Of a stretch of 6,977 nt of DNA, positions 1 through 5,550 are shown one piece after another (positions within the stretch are counted from its first letter, which is position 1; each line of letters begins with the position of its first letter). The stretch covers positions 1 to 6,977 of the forward strand of contig CALBDR010000100.1 in assembly GCA_937927525.1 (NCBI GenBank), in the 5' to 3' direction. Source of the DNA: an uncultured Candidatus Melainabacteria bacterium (lineage in GTDB: Bacteria > Cyanobacteriota > Vampirovibrionia > LMEP-6097). A program made the translations under genes and the position numbers. The notes under the pieces were generated by a model that was given only the letters and a program-made list of their open reading frames with translations, did not search any database and had not been told where the DNA came from.

Positions 1-409
1 CTGACAACCTCGCCCATGCACCCGCTTCCTTAAAACGATCTAAATCCACCTGCATCTTCCCCCCCATCTTCTTAAACCCAGAACTAGACTTAAACCTATT
101 CCACTCCTCAGGTGCCCACTCTTGCATATGGTCACTAATATCTATCATACTATTCTTTAACCCTAACCTAGGCGCTAAAGATAAAACCTCACTCCTAGCA
201 ACATCCCTAGAAACAGGAACATCTCCGCTTTGAGCAGCACCTTTTAGAGTAGACAGAGCCATAAGAGCAGCAACTCCTCCTGCTTTAGCTATGTTTTTTA
301 ACTGATCGCGTAAGCCTTCTTCTAGTAGTGGATCAGGAGAGTCTGCAATACGTTTTTGAATCTCTAAAACTAACTTTGTTTTCTGCTTATCGGAAAGATT
401 ATTTAACAT
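1..409 (-). CDS. Partial protein with internal (L/I)-x-E site and Ala/Gly-rich helix; possible packaged head protein
   Basis: The reading frame opens at ATG 409-407 and runs off the left edge after 136 codons without a stop. Residues 1-31 are charged and end in LLEE, followed by GLRDQLKNIAKAGG, so Glu31/Gly32 fits the (L/I)-x-E cleavage rule of T4-type prohead proteases, although this leader is longer than those of its neighbours. Residues about 33-60 form an Ala/Gly/Leu-rich stretch (AKAGGVAALMALSTLKGAA) that could be an amphipathic or membrane-active helix. The rest is mixed and basic, with Trp at 98, 103 and 132. No known enzyme motif is visible. It lies 54 bp after the ParB-like gene, with no Shine-Dalgarno and an A-rich leader before the ATG. 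The function is unknown; a packaged or structural role is inferred from the cleavage-like site and the context. Confidence 0.7.
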   Translation of the reverse strand, partial: MLNNLSDKQKTKLVLEIQKRIADSPDPLLEEGLRDQLKNIAKAGGVAALMALSTLKGAAQSGDVPVSRDVARSEVLSLAPRLGLKNSMIDISDHMQEWAPEEWNRFKSSSGFKKMGGKMQVDLDRFKEAGAWARLS

Positions 410-463
410 TTTTCGTGCACTTTTTAATTAAATACGTTACTATTAATAAATAGTGTTATTTAC

Positions 464-937
464 CTATATATCAGCATATATAAGAAGAACTTTAATCGGA
501 TTTACATCAAGCTGGAATGCTATATCTAATCTAGTATTGCCCGAAAAAATCCTCCTGTTACCGTTGATAAATTCAATTATAATAGGTAAATCCATTTGTC
601 TGCCTTCTTTAAACCCTTTATAAATGTTACGGAGAGTGTCTTCATTTCTATACTTAGGATAAGAACCGTACATTTGTATTAGATGATGCAACTCATCAAA
701 CGATTTAGTATGCGATCTATTAGCTATACGTCTATCATCTGCAGCTGATAAAGTCAATACCTTACCTTGCTTTATTTTATCGAGAAAATCTTTTTCGTCT
801 TTAAATATACTAAGATGCTTAAGTTCATGCTCTACTTTAAATTCTAATTTTAACTGAGCTGAATCAGGCACTTTCCAGTTATTGAACTTTAAATTTTCTT
901 GCAGTACAGCCTGTGCAACACCTGCTAATCTGATCAT
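464..937 (-). CDS. ParB/sulfiredoxin-like phage protein with capsid-targeting-like N-terminus
   Basis: 157 aa. Residues 1-15 (MIRLAGVAQAVLQEN) form a short hydrophobic leader with an L-Q-E site before Asn15, like the targeting peptides of T4 internal proteins. The C-terminal part (about 115-155) reads DLPIIIEFINGNRRIFSGNTRLDIAFQ over its length, with the S/A-G-N-T-R-L motif at 132-137 followed by a helix and a hydrophobic strand. This is the hallmark of ParB/Srx-fold proteins found in many phages. In ParB-family proteins this loop binds a nucleotide phosphate; whether this protein binds CTP or ATP, or cuts DNA, cannot be told. The middle segment (SYPKYRNEDTL, GFKEGRQMDLP) matches my memory of phage members of the family. 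The ATG overlaps the stop of the upstream ART gene (ATGA, 937-934), implying coupled translation. The family call is fairly secure; the biochemical role is not. Confidence 0.75.
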   Translation of the reverse strand: MIRLAGVAQAVLQENLKFNNWKVPDSAQLKLEFKVEHELKHLSIFKDEKDFLDKIKQGKVLTLSAADDRRIANRSHTKSFDELHHLIQMYGSYPKYRNEDTLRNIYKGFKEGRQMDLPIIIEFINGNRRIFSGNTRLDIAFQLDVNPIKVLLIYADI

Positions 938-1893
938 TTAAATTCCTGAGTTAGTATTTTTATAAAATTTGATACTTTAGGATCCGAAGACTCTCTTGCA
1001 GCTTGGAAAGCTTCCTCAGCTTCAGACTTTAAATCCTGAACATCTTTTCTTATATCCGGTAGTTTTGCTAACGTCATAGCAAGAGCTTTAGGAACTAAAG
1101 GCTTCATACCTTCCACTTTTAAGCCTACGAAAGTCGTAGTGTATTCTGATCCGACATAAAGGATTTCAGATTCATTAAGAGCAGCATCTCCTGCATGGTC
1201 CATAAAGTTAGGATTCAAAATAAAAGCTTTATCCTTAGACGACACCACAGCTACACCGGCAAAATCCTGATCAAAATTCGAAAGTGTTTCTAATAGAATA
1301 TCCTTCATTGATCTATAAGGGTAGGATTTTTCTGCATAATCATAACATGCTTTTAAAACCTGTGCTGGTAGTCCTCTCAGACTCAGATTAGCACTTGTAT
1401 AAGTTTCGCTTCCTTCAAAAACAGTAGCAACTTGCCAAGAACTAGTAAAGGAATTTATACCGTTCCGAACCTTAACCTTTAACGGAACTTTAATGATAAG
1501 ATATTTCCCAAGCATATCCTCTACAGAAAACTGCACTCCCTGTTCTATGAGATCAGCAAGTTTAAAACCGTAACGTCCTCGGTAGAAAAAATCTTGCTTA
1601 GGAGGATTTAAAATTTTAGGATACTTAGTCTTTAAAGACTTAAGACTTGTTAGTATCCTTTTGAATTCTTCTTTATGAGTTACTCGATTATAGTCTATGT
1701 ATTGGAAGATAAGTTTAAGAGCTCGTTTCTCCCAAGCAGTATCCTTCTCTTCTTCACCAGTTACTCCCTGCATATAGTTATAGAAGTTCCTTCCCCTCTC
1801 CTTATATGCAGGAAGATCTGCAAAAAGATGATTACCTATATCTATAGCGCCTTTCTCAGACTCTTCCTCCTCTTTAACTCTCTTTCTTTTCAT
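934..1893 (-). CDS. Putative R-S-E type mono-ADP-ribosyltransferase (Alt/ModA-like in principle)
   Basis: 319 aa. The three signature elements of arginine-type ADP-ribosyltransferases occur in order: FFYRGR with Arg105 (NAD binding), NSFTSSWQVATVF at 148-159 (the S-T-S element and following helix), and ESE at 241-243 (E-x-E, typical of transfer to arginine). Such enzymes move ADP-ribose from NAD+ to a protein; T4 Alt and ModA modify host RNA polymerase this way. Residues 1-60 are charged, beginning MKRKRVKEEEESEK, and show no (L/I)-x-E leader, so this protein may act after being made in the cell rather than being packaged by its own peptide. Residues 280-305 form a charged helix. An in-frame stop lies directly before the ATG, fixing the start; it follows the nucleotidyltransferase stop by 4 bp, and its stop overlaps the next gene. 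The fold call is by motif only; the target is unknown. Confidence 0.7.
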   Translation of the reverse strand: MKRKRVKEEEESEKGAIDIGNHLFADLPAYKERGRNFYNYMQGVTGEEEKDTAWEKRALKLIFQYIDYNRVTHKEEFKRILTSLKSLKTKYPKILNPPKQDFFYRGRYGFKLADLIEQGVQFSVEDMLGKYLIIKVPLKVKVRNGINSFTSSWQVATVFEGSETYTSANLSLRGLPAQVLKACYDYAEKSYPYRSMKDILLETLSNFDQDFAGVAVVSSKDKAFILNPNFMDHAGDAALNESEILYVGSEYTTTFVGLKVEGMKPLVPKALAMTLAKLPDIRKDVQDLKSEAEEAFQAARESSDPKVSNFIKILTQEFK

Positions 1894-1897
1894 TTAA

Positions 1898-2980
1898 TTA
1901 CGAATTTTTTTTCCTACATTTCTCCATGTATAGAGATCTGTATGCAGAAGTTTTATTACCGTAAATTTTCTTTGCCTTATAGTAGCAATAGTCCTTCTCT
2001 CCAGTCTTCTCTGAAAGCGTATATGCTTGAGTAGTGTATTGAGATTCAAGATTAGCAAGCTTCTGGAGATATTCTCCTCTACGTAGGAACTTGAAAGCGA
2101 GATTTTCATACGAAAACTCTCCTCCTTTCTCTAAACCAGCTCTACGAAACTGCTTCAACTTATCCTTTATTCTTTCTATCTCCTTAAGTTTTGAACTTTC
2201 AGACATAGACTTATCCTCTAAGTCTTTAATATCTTTTATAAAGGAAGCAGCCTTATCTTTAATCTTCTCATAGTCGATCTCTACTCCTTCTCTTTCTGGC
2301 TCTAAAACCCATCTATTTTCAGCAATAGAATACTGTCCAGAAGCTGTATGTTGTTCTTTTACGTCTTGTACATATAACTCAACATCAAAACCTTTTACTT
2401 TAATAGGATAGTTCTTATTCCAAAGACGTCTTTTAGAGTCAAAAAAGCCCTTTACAAATGCTTCTTCAGTCGTAAAAGAGGAAAAATTAACTAAAATGTG
2501 GAGATCTACATCAGAAAAGTCAGACCAATTGTAGTTAGCAAGAGAACCAGTTAGTATAATATCTTCAATCTTCAGTTCTATATCTAAGAAATCAATAAAA
2601 GCTTTTACTATCTTTAGTAATTGCTTTCGTACTTCTTTATGCATAACTTTCTCCTGGTCGAAAATAGCAGGACATAGTTTACTTTTATAATCAAAAGATT
2701 TAAGAATCTTCTCTGCAGAGATAAGCTCCTGTATAGCTTCACGGACTTTAGCAGCTTGTGTATTAGAGACAAACTGTTTACCTTTTCTACCACCAGCCTT
2801 CTTCTTCCTATTAGTTTTAGCACGTTGGTTCTTGGTAAGAGCCTTAGCCTTATTTAAAGGAAGACAGCGAGCTGGGTTCTTCTGCTTCTTAGATTTACCG
2901 CAAGGGCCAGCGATATCTCCATCTGCATCAATACGAACCCATTTCTGCTTTAACCAGTCCCGTAAACTTTCCTGTACCAA
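1898..2980 (-). CDS. MNT-type nucleotidyltransferase flanked by small basic phage domains
   Basis: 360 aa, starting at TTG 2980-2978. An in-frame TAA (the upstream gene's stop) lies only 9 bp before it, and the N-terminal domain begins at once, which supports this rare start. Residues 5-73 hold a basic domain (DWLKQKWVRID, then PCGK and ARCLP, then a Lys/Arg tail) that resembles DUF5872-like modules in phages and giant viruses. Residues about 110-232 are a nucleotidyltransferase: GS at 145-146, SDVDL with Asp157 and Asp159, and a third carboxylate at Asp199 in FDVELYV, so the metal-binding triad is complete. SGQYSIAENRW follows, as in phage relatives. Residues 235-315 are helical and charged. 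The end (330-358: YCYYKAKKIYG, TSAYRS, KCRKK) resembles the SAYAS/KCRK module common in phage proteins. It probably transfers a nucleotide to an RNA, protein or small molecule; the substrate is unknown. Confidence 0.8.
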   Translation of the reverse strand: MVQESLRDWLKQKWVRIDADGDIAGPCGKSKKQKNPARCLPLNKAKALTKNQRAKTNRKKKAGGRKGKQFVSNTQAAKVREAIQELISAEKILKSFDYKSKLCPAIFDQEKVMHKEVRKQLLKIVKAFIDFLDIELKIEDIILTGSLANYNWSDFSDVDLHILVNFSSFTTEEAFVKGFFDSKRRLWNKNYPIKVKGFDVELYVQDVKEQHTASGQYSIAENRWVLEPEREGVEIDYEKIKDKAASFIKDIKDLEDKSMSESSKLKEIERIKDKLKQFRRAGLEKGGEFSYENLAFKFLRRGEYLQKLANLESQYTTQAYTLSEKTGEKDYCYYKAKKIYGNKTSAYRSLYMEKCRKKNS

Positions 2981-2989
2981 GAGGTTCTG

Positions 2990-3586
2990 TTATTTTGCTT
3001 TCTTAGCCTGCTCTACTGCTTTCTCTAGATCTTTTGTACCGGCATCGATATTCTTAGCTTCTTTCTTAAAGAAAGCACCGAATTTCTTTACTGCACTCTT
3101 AACCTTAGTAAGAGCAGACTTTAATGTATCCTTTACTCCAGCTTCAGTTAAATCATCAGCCTTCTTAACAGTAAAGCTAGGAGCTATTTGAGAGACTTTC
3201 TTAGTAGCATCCACAGCTTCAATTAAGATCTTTTTTATAGCTCCATTCACCTTAGTTAGAGAAAGCGCAAATGCATCTTTATAAGACGTTACTTTTCTCT
3301 CATAGCCGAATCTCTTAACTTCAATAACATACTTTTCAGCATAAGCCATTTTATCGCCTAATTCTTGCATGTCATCTAATAGAGGCTTTAATACGTCTTT
3401 AGCTTGTGCGAGTTGCTCCTTAGCTTCTTTTAATTGTGCTTCTAAGTTACTAGCCTTCATTTGAAGGTCGTAAAATTCAACAATCTTTGCTCTCAACTCC
3501 TTATCGGTAACTTCTACTTCTAGGATAAGTTTGCGAGCTTCTCTTAATACGAGATTCTTAAATTTTTCTTTAATTAATTTTTCCAT
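2990..3586 (-). CDS. Coiled-coil, Lys-rich phage protein with capsid-targeting-like N-terminus
   Basis: 198 aa from ATG 3586. A longer frame from 3682 would translate the upstream terminator hairpin and is rejected. The leader MEKLIKEKFKNLVLREAR carries an L-R-E site before Ala17, with a second candidate (ILE) soon after. Residues about 28-78 are a heptad-like, Glu/Lys/Gln/Ala-rich coiled coil (VEFYDLQMKASNLEAQLKE, EQLAQAKDVL). The middle (about 82-138: YAEKYVIEVKRFGYERKV and following) is a more globular segment that I associate with uncharacterised phage proteins. The C-terminal 60 residues are very rich in Lys and Ala (KVKSAVKKFGAFFKKEAKN), fitting contact with packaged DNA or with other head proteins. 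It is the first gene of a unit after a strong terminator, and its stop lies 9 bp before the nucleotidyltransferase start. No catalytic motif is seen; an internal head protein is the inferred role. Confidence 0.75.
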   Translation of the reverse strand: MEKLIKEKFKNLVLREARKLILEVEVTDKELRAKIVEFYDLQMKASNLEAQLKEAKEQLAQAKDVLKPLLDDMQELGDKMAYAEKYVIEVKRFGYERKVTSYKDAFALSLTKVNGAIKKILIEAVDATKKVSQIAPSFTVKKADDLTEAGVKDTLKSALTKVKSAVKKFGAFFKKEAKNIDAGTKDLEKAVEQAKKAK

Positions 3587-3609
3587 AAGTAAATGACTTA
3601 GCTTTAAAA

Positions 3610-3638
3610 TAAATAGCCAGAAAGGTAAGTAAAAGCAA
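3610..3638 (-). promoter_or_regulatory. Possible promoter for the leftward gene block
   Basis: On the minus strand TTGCTT (3638-3633) and TATTTA (3615-3610) are separated by 17 bp, directly after the terminator and about 25 bp before ATG 3586. The match to either sigma-70 or Bacteroidota consensus is weak; the main argument is that the preceding unit ends here, so the block 3586-1 needs a start. Confidence 0.3.
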
Positions 3639-3671
3639 AAAAAAAAGCCAGCTAGAAAACTAACTGGCTTT
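3637..3671 (-). terminator. Intrinsic terminator after the TonB-domain gene
   Basis: An 8-bp perfect stem, AAAGCCAG (3644-3651) against CTGGCTTT (3664-3671), is extended by a 3-bp inner stem around an AAAA loop after one mismatch. On the minus strand the hairpin runs into ten consecutive T (3646-3637). It lies 24 bp after the TonB-domain stop codon, so it is a good factor-independent terminator in the leftward direction. Confidence 0.88.
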
Positions 3672-3694
3672 AATTGCGTCAAAGCTTTTTTGAG

Positions 3695-4291
3695 TTAAAA
3701 CTCAAATATAAACTCTGTAAAATATTCGAATGGAACAGCTTTTTCACCTTGCATAGCAGGAGTCCAAATTAAGCCGTCGTTGTTAAGCTGCTTAATAGTT
3801 TTAGCAATACTAGCTCCGAAACCGTCATGAGAAGAAGTTAGTACTTTAACTAATCCTACTGAGCCATTCGTTCGTATTGCAATACCAACGGTAGCAGAAT
3901 AAGTCGAGTCTTGTTCTCCTTCAAACTCGAGATTAGCTTCAACATATTCTTGTAAAGCTTTTTCTGTACAGCGTGCTTCTCTTCTCTCTCGTTTGTGATC
4001 GCAATCAAAGAAGACAGCAGGAGTCACTTCAACAACTTCATCCTCTACTGGCTGTTCAGTTTTAAGAGGTAACTCTTGAGGAGTAGTTGGGAGTGGTTCT
4101 ACCACCTTTGGCTTTGGCCTAGTCGAAGGCGTAGTGGTAGTAGGTGAAGCTTCCGGAGTAACTACTACCTGTTCTGTTACTGCAGTGCTATCTACAGTAG
4201 AATCAGATCCGAAGTCGAAACCTCCCTCAGACGTACATGCAGCAAATCCTGCTAGCATAATAATTGAAAAAACAAAATTTCGCAATTTCAT
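3695..4291 (-). CDS. Lipoprotein with TonB-type C-terminal domain, likely host-derived
   Basis: 198 aa from ATG 4291 (a GTG two codons earlier, at 4297, is possible). Residues 1-19 form a lipoprotein signal: MKLRN, a hydrophobic core FVFSIIMLAG, then FAAC with Cys19 as the lipidation site. Residues 20-95 are a low-complexity Thr/Pro/Glu/Val linker suited to spanning the periplasm. The C-terminal 100 residues look like a TonB C-terminal domain as found in Bacteroidota: a Cys97...Cys108 pair, the segment ALQEYVEANLEF, a strand ATVGIAIRTNGSVGLVKV, IWTPAMQG at 175-182, and the final strand EYFTEFIFEF. Real TonB is anchored by a membrane helix, not a lipid, so energy transduction is doubtful. The gene has its own promoter and terminator between two phage units, which marks it as a moron. 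A role in the lysogenised or infected cell's envelope, such as blocking receptor use, is inference only. Confidence 0.8.
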   Translation of the reverse strand: MKLRNFVFSIIMLAGFAACTSEGGFDFGSDSTVDSTAVTEQVVVTPEASPTTTTPSTRPKPKVVEPLPTTPQELPLKTEQPVEDEVVEVTPAVFFDCDHKRERREARCTEKALQEYVEANLEFEGEQDSTYSATVGIAIRTNGSVGLVKVLTSSHDGFGASIAKTIKQLNNDGLIWTPAMQGEKAVPFEYFTEFIFEF

Positions 4292-4320
4292 AAACACTTG
4301 TTTGGTTAAAAATAAATCTA

Positions 4321-4349
4321 AATATAAGATAAATATGTGAAAAAGTCAA
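4321..4349 (-). promoter_or_regulatory. Promoter of the TonB-domain lipoprotein gene
   Basis: On the minus strand TTGACT (4349-4344) and TATATT (4326-4321) are separated by exactly 17 bp, five of six matches to each sigma-70 box. The same bases also fit the Bacteroidota pattern: TTG, 20 bp, then TATATTTA against TAnnTTTG (one mismatch). The start site would fall near 4314, leaving a leader of about 20 bases with no Shine-Dalgarno before ATG 4291. The TTG box begins in the T-tract of the preceding terminator. Confidence 0.7.
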
Positions 4350-4371
4350 AATTAACTTAAAAAAGTTAATT
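4342..4371 (-). terminator. AT-rich hairpin terminator of the right-hand gene block
   Basis: A perfect 9-bp inverted repeat, AATTAACTT (4350-4358) and AAGTTAATT (4363-4371), encloses a 4-base loop. It overlaps the last two coding bases' stop codon of the 109-aa gene and is followed on the minus strand by TTTTGACTTTTT. The stem has only two G:C pairs, so strength is uncertain, but the place at the end of a unit and just before a promoter supports it. Confidence 0.55.
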
Positions 4372-4699
4372 ATTTAGCTTTACGGATACGAGCCTCGACC
4401 TTATCTAATAATTGCTTATAGTCTTGAGAACTTTTAATAGCATCTTTTATATCTTCAGCAACAAACTGGAGCTTCTGCATCAGTTCACGGTATTTCTTAT
4501 CAGAAGTCGGATTCATCACTCCTTGATCTTTCAACTCCTTCTTTAATTCATCTGCTTCACGCCTCAGCTCTGCTGATTTCTCTTTACCTTTCTGCTCAAC
4601 CTTTTCAGCCTTCTCTACAGCTCGCGTAAGCATATTTACTAGGCTTTGATCAGTATCCGAAATTCCCGCTTCTACTATTAATCGCTTTAACCTTATCAT
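4370..4699 (-). CDS. Small coiled-coil protein with capsid-targeting-like leader
   Basis: 109 aa. The leader MIRLKRLIVEAGIS contains I-V-E before Ala11, the closest match in this window to the ten-residue targeting peptide of T4 internal protein III. After removal a protein of about 99 residues would remain, almost wholly helical and charged: residues about 18-60 (MLTRAVEKAEKVEQKGKEK and on) and 70-105 are two coiled-coil segments joined near a Pro at 63. Size and composition resemble the small, highly charged T4 internal proteins, though there is no visible sequence relationship. Its ATG overlaps the stop of the GH16 gene (ATGA, 4699-4696). The first 39 coding bases are nearly identical to a truncated gene start at 6217. 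No enzymatic motif is present; an internal head protein is inferred. Confidence 0.75.
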   Translation of the reverse strand: MIRLKRLIVEAGISDTDQSLVNMLTRAVEKAEKVEQKGKEKSAELRREADELKKELKDQGVMNPTSDKKYRELMQKLQFVAEDIKDAIKSSQDYKQLLDKVEARIRKAK

Positions 4700-4700
4700 A
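4661..4700. repeat. 40-bp direct repeat, copy 1 (encodes MIRLKRLIVEAGI)
   Basis: Matches 6179-6218 with a single mismatch (4674 A against 6192 G, changing Val to Ala in the leader). It covers the start codon and the whole capsid-targeting-like leader of the 109-aa gene and stops where the mature part begins. Confidence 0.95.
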
Positions 4701-5400
4701 GTTTAGTATACTTGAAGTTTTTTATTTTCATCTCCCCAACTTTTGATAAATGAGATTGGTGATAACTATAACAACCGTTGTTGATTACTACATTCATCTT
4801 ATGACCATTAACTAATTCCAAAGTTTTGCCATCATTAATTTTTCTTACTAATGTATCATTATAGTAGAATTCTATTTTTCTTGGTGTCCATATAACTGAG
4901 TATTTATTGAATGATTTTCTTGGATCCTTATATCCAAAAAAATGAGATTTAGCTCCTATATTCCATTTGTTATCTTTGTCTTTTATGTGTACATTAGATT
5001 CTACTTTATAGAATATATTTTTGAATAACTTTGTGTACCAAGGTAAATCGTATCTCCCTCTTTTATCACTATATCCTTCAAATACATCTATTTCTGGAGG
5101 CCAATCTGACCAAGACCACATCCAAAAGGCAGGCCAACTGTATGGGCTATCAGGAAGTTGTGCTTCTAAATCAAACTTACCATAACTAAACTTTTCTGTA
5201 CAAGATATTAATCCTACAGATACTTGAGATGTCTTATTTATAGATTCAAAAAATTTTGGTTTATATTTAGATAATAATGATATTTCTGTATCACTATGCT
5301 GTATAATACTGTCTTTATCATACCATACATAAGGTTTATCTGAATGGACTTCCCCCCACCTTTCTTTAGGTATCCATTCGTAATTACAGAATTTTATCAT
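4696..5400 (-). CDS. GH16 family glycoside hydrolase (beta-glucanase/laminarinase type)
   Basis: 234 aa, about the size of a bare GH16 catalytic domain. The core is clear: VGLISCTEKFSYGKFDLEA (62-80, the edge strand of the jelly roll), YSWPAFWMWSW (87-97), and the catalytic PPEIDVFEG with Glu103 as nucleophile, Asp105 as helper and Glu108 as acid/base. KYSVIWTPRKIEFYYND follows near 165-182, and the last strand is MKIKNFKYTKL. The family cleaves beta-1,3 or beta-1,3/1,4 linked glucans or galactans; the substrate cannot be read here. There is no signal peptide and no (L/I)-x-E leader, so secretion or head packaging is not evident; release at lysis or attachment to the virion is possible. The start codon lies in a 93-bp repeat shared with the ART-like gene. 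Local base composition is AT-rich (25% GC by hand count at 4801-4860), suggesting recent gain. Confidence 0.9.
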   Translation of the reverse strand: MIKFCNYEWIPKERWGEVHSDKPYVWYDKDSIIQHSDTEISLLSKYKPKFFESINKTSQVSVGLISCTEKFSYGKFDLEAQLPDSPYSWPAFWMWSWSDWPPEIDVFEGYSDKRGRYDLPWYTKLFKNIFYKVESNVHIKDKDNKWNIGAKSHFFGYKDPRKSFNKYSVIWTPRKIEFYYNDTLVRKINDGKTLELVNGHKMNVVINNGCYSYHQSHLSKVGEMKIKNFKYTKL

Positions 5401-5482
5401 AGTTTATTTGTCTATATTTTATTTGATAATTCTCTTTCATACTCTTAATAAAGACCTTTAAGTTTTGCTTTTTCTTTTTGCT
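5390..5482. repeat. 93-bp perfect direct repeat, copy 1
   Basis: Identical base for base to 6050-6142 (offset 660). Read on the minus strand it holds the 3' end of a decayed gene (KEKAKLKGLY, stop, EYERELSNKI, stop), an A-rich spacer, and ATG plus the next eight bases of the GH16 gene. Confidence 0.97.
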
Positions 5483-5532
5483 TCAGAAAGAACTTCTACT
5501 ATAAGTTGTAGATATTTATTTTGGTAGTACAT
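5458..5532 (-). pseudogene. Truncated gene start with capsid-targeting-like leader (24 codons)
   Basis: ATG 5532 opens a frame reading MYYQNKYLQLIVEVLSEA, which ends in L-S-E before Ala, the same form as the intact leaders. After this point the frame enters the 93-bp repeat at 5482 and hits a stop at 5460-5458. I read it as the 5' end of a cargo gene whose body has been lost and replaced by the 3' remnant carried in the repeat. A real 24-residue peptide cannot be excluded; a GAGG lies 14 bases upstream, too far for a normal ribosome site. Confidence 0.5.
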
Positions 5533-5550
5533 AATACTGAGTTTTACCTC

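Noticed and set aside
439..454. Small inverted repeat ACTATT/AATAGT in the 54-bp gap before the left-edge gene
   Set aside because: Only one G:C pair at a usable place, short, and without a T-run; not a convincing terminator or operator.
1675..2034. Open frames on the plus strand, including those at 2832-3191, 4134-4340 and 6534-6839
   Set aside because: They lie opposite well-supported minus-strand genes, have Leu/Ser/Phe-rich compositions typical of antisense frames, and show no motifs.
3587..3682. A 32-codon extension of the 198-aa protein (MTQLKPVSFLAG...) that would look like a membrane segment
   Set aside because: It is the translation of the terminator hairpin and its T-run; the ATG at 3586 gives a leader like those of neighbouring proteins.
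3689..3706. Perfect hairpin TTTGAGTT/AACTCAAA around the TonB-gene stop codon
   Set aside because: On the minus strand it is followed by A residues, not T, and a better terminator lies just downstream.
5235..5242. TATAAATA on the minus strand, identical to the T4 late promoter
   Set aside because: It lies inside the GH16 coding region with no gene start nearby; a chance match is likely in DNA this AT-rich.
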